Virus record (IMG/VR): IMGVR_UViG_3300009155_000322
Coordinates: 1 to 21,205 of that record
Source: a virus
Strand: one strand, 5' to 3'
DNA: 21,205 bases
Made by a program: the position numbers and the translations under genes. The first letter of the stretch is position 1. Every line of letters starts with the position of its first letter. This document shows, one piece after another, positions 15,858-21,205 of the stretch. The notes beneath the pieces are model-generated. The model saw only the letters and a program-made list of their open reading frames with translations, ran no database searches and was not told where the DNA came from.

Positions 15858-18299
15858 ATGTCAATAAATTTTCAAGAAATCCTAAAAGAATTAGAATACC
15901 GAGTTAAAACTGGTATTATTGATTTAACAAATGAGGAACAAGTTACAACATTAAAACAAATTTTAAGAGAAAATGGTATTTCCGATGCAAATGAAATAGC
16001 ACAGAAAGCAAGAGTATATTATTCATTCTTAAAAGAAGAAAGAGTTGCACCACCAACTGGTAAAACTTGGGTAAAAAATAAACAAAGTGGAGCAATATAT
16101 GCGGTTGGTAAAGTAGATACTGCAGTTCATGATATTCCAACGGATAAAGAACTATCGGCTGCAAAAGCTAGTGGTACTCTTTCGTCAGAAGAACCAGCAG
16201 ATAAACCTAAACAACAAGGACCAAACGCATTTGGTGTAACCGGTGGTGGAGCTAAAGTATTCCCAGGAAACGACAATCAACCAAAAGATGATGGCAGAGC
16301 ACAAAAAAGAAGTGGAGAACCTACACAGCCTGAAAAAAGAGCTCCTCAAGTTTTGGGAAAATTAGATGATAAAGTATTAAGACAAGTTGAGCAAGAATAT
16401 GTAAAACAAAATAGTGGTGATAGTGCAGATATGGGAAATCCTAATCCAAAATATCCTAAAAAAGATATGGCCGAAGGTTATTCCGATAAAGAATATTATT
16501 CAAAAAGAGGTTCAAATGGGGAGGGGCATTCTACCAGAGTAAGAACCGAGCCATTTATATTTGATAAATCATTACATAACGATTTAACAAATGCGGGTTT
16601 TCCAGAAGAATACATTAAGTTTTTGGAAAGATGTATCAATACCGAAGTAGATGGTAAACAACCACCTGTAACAGAGTTAATTAAACAAGGTGGTGCAGGA
16701 CAAATTCAATCACAATTTGGTGAAGTTATGGCAATGGCTTTCATGTCATTAAGAGACCCTCGTCAAAGATTCGCGTTAGCAAATGTAATAAAACAACAAA
16801 TTCAAGAAACTAAATTAGATTTGTTAAAACAAAGTATGGGTGCCGCGGCATTTAATAAATTATCAAAAGACCCTAAAGCTTTGAAAAAAGCATTGGCAGC
16901 CGATACTGCAATTGCAACTGATAGTTGGGTGGATGCATCCCTATCACATGGTGAATCGTTTGATGCGGCTATGGATGAAAAATATGGTAAAGGTGGATGG
17001 CAATTTCAGGGAGCTGCTTGGGATAAGAGAGAAGATATTGAAGCATTGGGATTACCATATGCACAAAAAGGATTTTCAACGGATGTTCTTTTAAGAGTAC
17101 AACCTTTGAAAAATGGTAAACCTGCCGGTCCTGCCCAAGCTCAAAGATGTTCATTGAAGAAAGATGAAAATATTATGTTCTTTAATGGTTCTGTAAATGA
17201 AGTTGAAAATTTTATATTAAACTATGTAACTGATAGTGAGAGAGGTAGAACAAGAGCATTGGAATCATTATGGAGTAAAGCACAGGATGGTAATAAAAAT
17301 AAAGAAGAAAGATTAGCGGCTAGAGATACTATATTAAAATTAACTGGAGCTAAAACCTGGCAGCAAGGTGCTCAAATGGTTTCGGAAGAATCTAAAGCTA
17401 TTAGAGATAAAGCATTTAATAAAGCACCAGATGATGTTAAACGAGCCGTAACTGCTATTAGAGAGTTTAACGATAAACAAACTAAATCCGCACTTAAATT
17501 AGGATATTATGCATCGGTAGATTTAAAACCAAAAGAATTAGAAAACGCAGTTAATAGTTTGTATAAAACATCAGCTGATAGAAAATTCGCAACCGCTGCT
17601 CATCAAATTGTAAAACAATGTGGTAAAGCAAATGGTGAAGTTACACAAGAATGTGTAGCAGCTGGGTTAACAAAATTAAATCCTAAAAAAGCAGGAACTA
17701 AATATGTAAGTAAGGCATGTGTTGCAGCTGCAGAAGTTGCAAAGGCTGCTGGATATGATGTTGATAAACAATTAGAACAACATTATAGTATAGCAAAAGA
17801 AGCCGGAAATGCTTTAATTAAAGCAATTCCAAATAGTCCAGAATTATTAGGAGGTGTAATGCAAAAATTAGCAGAAGCATTTCCATTAAAAGTTTGTATG
17901 GATGGAACGGAATTTATGTTAATAGATGGTGTACATGTTACTACAAAAACATTACAGACCGTATTTGGTGTTAATAGTTATGATGAATTGAATAAAGGTT
18001 TGACAGTTGTTGAAGATTCAAATGGAGATGCATTATTAGTATTTAGTGCGGGTGGTAAAAAACAAATCCCCGTTGGATATGTTGATGCTAGACAAAAAGG
18101 TAAAGGATTTGAAGGGACTGTTGGGTTTGAAATTTTATGTAATGATGAATTTGTAAGACAATGTGCAGAAGCTAATAAAAAGAATGGTGATACATCCGGA
18201 GCAAACTCTAGAAAGGCGGACCAATTAGCACAAAGAAAAGCTGCAGGAGAAAAAAGAAAACAATCATCTAGCGATGATACAAACGATGATGAAGCATAA
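15858..18299 (+). CDS. Large protein with possible PD-(D/E)XK nuclease-like core
   Basis: 813 residues. An N-terminal helical domain (1-62) and a TGKTWVKNKQSGAIYAVGKV segment (67-86) precede a low-complexity Pro/Gln/Gly/Lys linker (110-205). Then comes a folded region of which 285-460 resembles a restriction-endonuclease fold. It has Glu289 in a helix (SQFGEVMAMAFMS), Asp409 (GFSTDVLLRV), and S432-L-K434 (RCSLKKDEN), the spacing expected for the E...D...x-x-K core. The rest (460-775) is Ala/Lys-rich and helical with several cysteines. The last 40 residues are highly charged and hydrophilic. The gene follows the motif at 15514 and overlaps the next gene by 1 nt (TAATG). It could be a DNA-binding virion or ejected protein or a nuclease. 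The nuclease idea is inference, and the family is not firmly recognised. Confidence 0.6.
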   Translation: MSINFQEILKELEYRVKTGIIDLTNEEQVTTLKQILRENGISDANEIAQKARVYYSFLKEERVAPPTGKTWVKNKQSGAIYAVGKVDTAVHDIPTDKELSAAKASGTLSSEEPADKPKQQGPNAFGVTGGGAKVFPGNDNQPKDDGRAQKRSGEPTQPEKRAPQVLGKLDDKVLRQVEQEYVKQNSGDSADMGNPNPKYPKKDMAEGYSDKEYYSKRGSNGEGHSTRVRTEPFIFDKSLHNDLTNAGFPEEYIKFLERCINTEVDGKQPPVTELIKQGGAGQIQSQFGEVMAMAFMSLRDPRQRFALANVIKQQIQETKLDLLKQSMGAAAFNKLSKDPKALKKALAADTAIATDSWVDASLSHGESFDAAMDEKYGKGGWQFQGAAWDKREDIEALGLPYAQKGFSTDVLLRVQPLKNGKPAGPAQAQRCSLKKDENIMFFNGSVNEVENFILNYVTDSERGRTRALESLWSKAQDGNKNKEERLAARDTILKLTGAKTWQQGAQMVSEESKAIRDKAFNKAPDDVKRAVTAIREFNDKQTKSALKLGYYASVDLKPKELENAVNSLYKTSADRKFATAAHQIVKQCGKANGEVTQECVAAGLTKLNPKKAGTKYVSKACVAAAEVAKAAGYDVDKQLEQHYSIAKEAGNALIKAIPNSPELLGGVMQKLAEAFPLKVCMDGTEFMLIDGVHVTTKTLQTVFGVNSYDELNKGLTVVEDSNGDALLVFSAGGKKQIPVGYVDARQKGKGFEGTVGFEILCNDEFVRQCAEANKKNGDTSGANSRKADQLAQRKAAGEKRKQSSSDDTNDDEA

Positions 18300-18706
18300 T
18301 GAACACACAACTACTTTGCCTATTTACGACAAAGGATGAGTTAGATAAATCAGTTAATTTTATATTAACAAACTATACTCTGACCAATCCAAATGTTTTT
18401 ATTTTAGAAAGTAAAATAAGACCTGAAGAAGCATTTATTACTTTTAATGTTGAAAAGGGTTCTAATGCAATCCCTTCCGAATGGAAAACTATTTTAGTAC
18501 ATAGAAAGAAACAATCTAATTCAATATACACTATTAACGCTTTAAATGAAGTAGTTAAGTCAAAAACAGGTGGTATGTTGGATAATTCTTATATGATTGA
18601 TTGGGAAGAATTTAGAAATTGTATTCTAACTACATCCAATACCGGCTACAAAAAAATTCCAACAAAAGTATTAAAATCTTTTAATACTCAAAATTTGGAG
18701 AATTAA
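18299..18706 (+). CDS. Conserved-looking hypothetical phage protein
   Basis: 135 residues. Features seen are TTKDELDKSVNFILTNYTL, then LVHRKKQSNSIYTINALNEV, GGMLDNSYMIDWEEFRNCIL and a C-terminal GYKKIPTKVLKSF. The combination of YTINALNEV with LDxxYxIDW is reminiscent of a small hypothetical protein that I recall in marine T4-like phages, but I cannot confirm this here. It starts within the stop codon of the 813-residue gene (TAATG), so translation is probably coupled. No catalytic motif is evident. Confidence 0.65.
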   Translation: MNTQLLCLFTTKDELDKSVNFILTNYTLTNPNVFILESKIRPEEAFITFNVEKGSNAIPSEWKTILVHRKKQSNSIYTINALNEVVKSKTGGMLDNSYMIDWEEFRNCILTTSNTGYKKIPTKVLKSFNTQNLEN

Positions 18707-18725
18707 ATTATTTTTCCTATATTTG
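18694..18725 (+). promoter_or_regulatory. Bacteroidetes-type promoter for small-gene cluster
   Basis: TTTG (18694-18697), 20 nt, then TATATTTG (18718-18725), a full match to TTTG / TAnnTTTG. The -33 box lies in the last codons of the preceding gene. The ATG begins 4 nt after the -7 box, predicting a leaderless mRNA for the gene at 18730. Confidence 0.7.
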
Positions 18726-18729
18726 ATTT

Positions 18730-19044
18730 ATGGGAAGAAAAAGAAAATTTGAACCAATACAAATATTTGCGGAAGAACCGAATGATGTATTCCAATCACA
18801 TAGGATGCAAATATCTAAAGCTATAATTCAAGGTATTGATTATGGTATTAAATACAAAAAGAAAAGAGTTGATTTTGCACAAGTAATAATTAAAGAGATA
18901 CTTGTTATTACATTATCTATTGATAGTAGAGAATTTACCGATTTATTAGACGAAAATCTACAAACACTAATTGATTTTGAAGAGTATGAAACTTGCGCAT
19001 TAGTCTTAAAATTAAAAAATAAATTAGAAACAATAAAAGAATAA
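18730..19044 (+). CDS. Small hypothetical protein, basic N-terminus
   Basis: 104 residues. It has a basic N-terminus (MGRKRKFEPIQIF), then a probable helical protein with HRMQISKAIIQGIDYGIKYK and VIIKEILVITLSID. The C-terminal half (FTDLLDENLQTLIDFEEYET onward) is acidic and helical. No known family is recognised. It is the first gene after a strong host-type promoter and heads a set of four tightly spaced small or accessory genes. A small regulator or host-interaction protein would fit that position, but nothing in the sequence shows it. Confidence 0.6.
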   Translation: MGRKRKFEPIQIFAEEPNDVFQSHRMQISKAIIQGIDYGIKYKKKRVDFAQVIIKEILVITLSIDSREFTDLLDENLQTLIDFEEYETCALVLKLKNKLETIKE

Positions 19045-19047
19045 ATT

Positions 19048-19353
19048 ATGGGAGAGCACCATGTACCACTTACAATTGATGAAAATGGATTAGTTACATC
19101 AGTAGGAAAAGAAAAAACAAATAACCTTTATGAAACCTGTGTTATGTGTGGTGGAGAAACTACTACATTAAAAACTACTCATATTGATTTTAGATATGGG
19201 TATGTAGAGGGAGCTGGTCAATTATGTAGAGAATGTTATATAGGAGAAAATAGAAATTTAATAACAATAGAAGGTAGAACAATATTAGATACACCTAATG
19301 ATTCCGAATTAGGAGCAAAAGTTAGAGAAATGTATTGGAATAATAAAAAATAA
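19048..19353 (+). CDS. Small zinc-ribbon-like protein
   Basis: 101 residues with two CxxC pairs, C31-x2-C34 (ETCVMCGGE) and C60-x2-C63 (QLCRECYIG), separated by 25 residues. This is a four-cysteine zinc-binding arrangement. Between them is an aromatic/charged strand, THIDFRYGYVEGAGQ. Flanking residues are polar, with a short helix near the C-terminus (SELGAKVREMYWNNK). Zinc ribbons of this size usually bind nucleic acid or protein. The gene starts 3 nt after the previous stop (TAA-ATT-ATG), which suggests translational coupling. Confidence 0.7.
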   Translation: MGEHHVPLTIDENGLVTSVGKEKTNNLYETCVMCGGETTTLKTTHIDFRYGYVEGAGQLCRECYIGENRNLITIEGRTILDTPNDSELGAKVREMYWNNKK

Positions 19354-19356
19354 GTT

Positions 19357-19659
19357 ATGGCACCAAAACAAAAAGAAGGAGAATATTACATTGGGGATAC
19401 AAGTTATCTAACAATGAAATCTAGTACGATTATTGAAATGAGAGACCAACTAAAATTATTGGTTGAAGATGGCAAAAGTGTAAATTTGGATATATCAATT
19501 AAAGCTGACTTTGATAAAATACCACCCGAATATCATCAGCTATTTTGTCAAATGATGATGGTTAGATATGGTGGCATAGTGAATGTATGGGATAATACCC
19601 AACCATTTGCTAAACCAGATGTTAAAAAGAAAAAATGGTATCAAATATGGAAAAAATAA
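19357..19659 (+). CDS. Small hypothetical protein
   Basis: 100 residues, not recognised. The middle holds a strand/helix pattern, MRDQLKLLVEDGKSVNLDIS, then PPEYHQLFCQMMMVRYGGIV. The C-terminus is basic and aromatic (KKKKWYQIWKK), possibly binding nucleic acid or membrane. The start is 3 nt after the preceding stop (TAA-GTT-ATG). The 3' end overlaps possible upstream starts of the next gene. Confidence 0.55.
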   Translation: MAPKQKEGEYYIGDTSYLTMKSSTIIEMRDQLKLLVEDGKSVNLDISIKADFDKIPPEYHQLFCQMMMVRYGGIVNVWDNTQPFAKPDVKKKKWYQIWKK

Positions 19660-19664
19660 ATAAT

Positions 19665-20330
19665 ATGAAAAATATATTTCAAGGACCTGTTTATGATTTT
19701 TTAATAAACGAATCACTTAATAATAGGATGGGATGGGGTGGTAACGCTGGTAGTATAGATGGATATACCGAAGGTGATTTAGAAAATTCAAAAAGAGGTA
19801 ATGTTTTTATTAGAGAATTTTTGATGGAAGTTAAACCATATAACATTTTAGAAACAGGAACAAACTATGGTTCATTTAGTTATACTTGTTATGAAAGTTT
19901 AGATGATTTTAGATTATACACTTGTGATAACCATCAAGATAACCACTCTGCAAGATGTGTTGGATTTATAAATGATTATTATGATGATAATAAAGTTATT
20001 TATAGAAATATACATAGTTTAGAACATTTGAACGAATGTAAACAGGCTAATATTGAATGGGATTTAATTTGGCTAGATAGTACACATACATTTGAGTACC
20101 TTTATAATGAAATGAAAATCACCGCTCAAATGAAACCAAAATTTATAATGGTTGATGATTTTTATATGTTAAAAGATATGCAATTAGCAGTTTTTGAATT
20201 TTTAAAAAATCATGATGAATATAGATTTTATTCATATAGTAATATTAGAGGAAATGTTGGCTCAATTGTAATTTTACAAAGAATTGAAGGACCTTCAAAT
20301 TTAAATAGTAGTATAAAAGATTTAATATAA
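19665..20330 (+). CDS. Class I SAM-dependent methyltransferase-like protein
   Basis: 221 residues from ATG 19665, taken as the start because it follows the previous stop by 5 nt. In-frame ATGs at 19635 and 19647 would overlap the preceding gene. Motif I is ILETGTNYGSFS (61-72) after strand NIL. An acidic residue ends strand 2 (YTCDNH, Asp88). DLIWLDSTHTFEYLYNEM (133-150) matches the xDxxHxYe loop of the Methyltransf_24 / sugar O-methyltransferase group, and FIMVDDFY (160-167) follows. It would transfer a methyl group from S-adenosylmethionine to a sugar, small molecule or macromolecule. The substrate is unknown. It shares a 1-nt overlap with the DUF3310 gene downstream. Confidence 0.75.
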   Translation: MKNIFQGPVYDFLINESLNNRMGWGGNAGSIDGYTEGDLENSKRGNVFIREFLMEVKPYNILETGTNYGSFSYTCYESLDDFRLYTCDNHQDNHSARCVGFINDYYDDNKVIYRNIHSLEHLNECKQANIEWDLIWLDSTHTFEYLYNEMKITAQMKPKFIMVDDFYMLKDMQLAVFEFLKNHDEYRFYSYSNIRGNVGSIVILQRIEGPSNLNSSIKDLI

Positions 20331-20554
20331 TGGCAGCAGAAATGGTTAACGGCCCTCAACATTATGGGGGAGTAGACAATCCATACGAAGTAATTAAAGT
20401 ATGCGAAGCATGGGGATTGGATAAAGATGCATATTTGTTCAATGTCGTTAAATATGTGGCAAGAGCAGGTAAAAAAGACCCCAAAAAAGAACTGGAAGAC
20501 TTAAAAAAAGCTATATTTTATCTAAATCGCAAGGTAGAAAACCTCCAAAAATAA
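20330..20554 (+). CDS. DUF3310 protein (nucleotide kinase-associated)
   Basis: 74 residues. The start is NGPQHYGG, then VDNPYEVIKVCEAWGLD, and it continues FNVVKYVARAGKKDPKKELE and DLKKAIFYLNRKV. This is a full-length DUF3310 domain; in T7 the domain occurs in gp1.7, a phage nucleotide kinase. The short protein lacks any extra catalytic region, so its own activity is uncertain. It overlaps the upstream methyltransferase gene by 1 nt (TAATG), so the two are probably translated together, and it is the last gene before the gp32 leader. Confidence 0.9.
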   Translation: MAAEMVNGPQHYGGVDNPYEVIKVCEAWGLDKDAYLFNVVKYVARAGKKDPKKELEDLKKAIFYLNRKVENLQK

Positions 20555-20555
20555 A

Positions 20556-20587
20556 TTTGGAAAAGTGGAAAAATAGTTGTATATTTA
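20556..20587 (+). promoter_or_regulatory. Bacteroidetes-type promoter for gp32 gene
   Basis: TTTG (20556-20559), 20 nt, then TATATTTA (20580-20587), matching the -33/-7 pattern except for the last base. TATTTATA also occurs at 20582-20589, so the phage late-type motif overlaps the -7 box. The AGTTGTATATTTA sequence matches 13420-13432. Unlike the three leaderless promoters, this one is about 100 nt before its gene start, leaving a long leader. Confidence 0.6.
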
Positions 20588-20617
20588 TAGTAATAAAAGA
20601 TGAAAAAGTTATATTTA

Positions 20618-20680
20618 GATATAGGAATATCGTGATATAAACCTCAACTTTAAAAACAAATTTTAAACCTTAAAAACAAA
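20618..20680 (+). promoter_or_regulatory. Candidate autoregulatory operator in gp32 mRNA leader
   Basis: A GATAT/ATATC hairpin (20618-20622 and 20627-20631) has loop AGGA; the loop AGG can pair with CCT at 20642-20644, giving a small H-type pseudoknot. Downstream are three TTAAA repeats (20650-20654, 20663-20667, 20670-20674) and the 10-nt repeat TAAAAACAAA (20651 and 20671). T4 gp32 represses its own translation by nucleating on a 5' pseudoknot and binding cooperatively along unstructured UUAAA repeats. The layout here is similar; only the repeats are strong. Confidence 0.5.
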
Positions 20681-20686
20681 AAAACA

Positions 20687-21205
20687 ATGGACATTTCATT
20701 GGCATTAAAGAGATTTAGCTCTTTACAAAACAACACTAAAAAGTCGGATTCAATCTACAAACCGGCTAACGGAAAATCTCAAGTGAGAATCGTTCCTTAC
20801 AAGTTCAACAAAGACATTCCTTTCATTGAACTTTACTTTCACTACAACATTAACAACAAAACTTATTTGAGTCCTATGTCATTTGGTAGACCTGACCCTA
20901 TCGTTGAGTTTGCAGAAAAACTTAAAAGAACAGGTGATACCGATGATTGGAAAGCAGGTAAGAAAATGGAACCAAAGTTAAGAACTTTTGTACCAGTTAT
21001 AGTAAGAGGTAAAGAATCGGAAGGAGTAAAATTCTGGGGATTCGGTAAGACAGTTTATCAAGATATTTTAGGATATATTGCAGACCCTGATTACGGAGAT
21101 ATTACAGACCCAAACACAGGTAGAGATATCGTATTGGAAGTAATGTCAGCAGAAGAGTCTAACGCATCTTATCCAACAACAACAATCAGAGTTAAACCTG
21201 CAACA
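20687..21205 (+). CDS. gp32-like single-stranded DNA-binding protein (3' partial)
   Basis: The first 173 residues are visible, and the gene runs off the window. The start MDISLALKRFSSLQN has a KRFSS stretch (8-12) like the LAST motif of T4 gp32 that mediates cooperative binding. SQVRIVPYK and the core IELYFHYNINNKTYLSP follow. A later KFWGFGKTVYQDIL matches the conserved gp32 OB-fold strand (FkyrFGKkiwd in T4). gp32 coats ssDNA in replication, recombination and repair and autoregulates its synthesis. T4 gp32 binds zinc through one His and three Cys; no Cys is present in the visible region, so the zinc site seems lost. The ATG has an A-rich upstream with no Shine-Dalgarno. Confidence 0.88.
   Translation, partial: MDISLALKRFSSLQNNTKKSDSIYKPANGKSQVRIVPYKFNKDIPFIELYFHYNINNKTYLSPMSFGRPDPIVEFAEKLKRTGDTDDWKAGKKMEPKLRTFVPVIVRGKESEGVKFWGFGKTVYQDILGYIADPDYGDITDPNTGRDIVLEVMSAEESNASYPTTTIRVKPAT

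Noticed and set aside
20545-20560. CCAAA/TTTGG hairpin at the end of the DUF3310 gene
   Set aside because: The stem is only 5 bp, not followed by a T tract, and contains the promoter TTTG box, so terminator function is unlikely.
20600-20635. 11-residue peptide (MKKLYLDIGIS) in the gp32 leader
   Set aside because: It overlaps the leader hairpin and has no support beyond a start and stop. A leader peptide is possible but not shown.

Overview
The window is part of a contractile-tailed (myovirus, T4-like) phage genome that is AT-rich, with every recognisable gene on the + strand. Two signals point to a Bacteroidetes (probably Flavobacteriia-like) host. First, gene starts lack Shine-Dalgarno sequences and are preceded by A/T-rich tracts. 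Second, four intergenic sites fit the Bacteroidetes primary-sigma promoter TTTG-N19/20-TAnnTTTG. No rRNA, tRNA, CRISPR array, integrase or insertion sequence was seen. The standard stop codons fit all genes.

Region 1 (1-13383) is the tail module. It begins inside an adhesin whose visible part is the end of a Hint (intein-like) domain followed by a LamG-type lectin domain. Then come the tail sheath (gp18-like), tail tube (gp19-like), an intrinsic terminator, a gp26-like baseplate/tail-assembly protein and an overlapping gp51-like reading frame joined at a TTTTTTT run that looks like a +1 frameshift site. After these are a small unknown protein, a 980-residue tape-measure protein, a tube-initiator-like baseplate protein (gp48/gp54 type), a LysM-like gp53 protein, a gp27-like hub and a small unknown protein. 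These would build the sheath, tube and baseplate of one contractile tail.

Region 2 (13384-20686) holds DNA-metabolism and accessory genes. They are a phytanoyl-CoA-dioxygenase-type 2-oxoglutarate oxygenase, a compact family-A DNA polymerase-like protein, a small unknown protein, an 813-residue protein with a possible PD-(D/E)XK nuclease core, four small proteins (one with a CxxC...CxxC zinc ribbon), a class I SAM methyltransferase and a DUF3310 protein. Three genes here have a host-type -7 element only 4-5 nt before the ATG, which predicts leaderless mRNAs.

Region 3 (20687-21205) is the start of a gp32-like single-stranded-DNA-binding protein. Its leader has a hairpin with a possible pseudoknot, then three UUAAA repeats, resembling the autoregulatory operator of T4 gene 32. 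The visible protein lacks the cysteines of the T4 gp32 zinc site.

The strongest leads are the Hint domain in the adhesin, the frameshift-like gp26/gp51 junction, the leaderless promoter set, the stripped-down PolA and the gp32 leader. Family assignments come from motif recognition without database searches.
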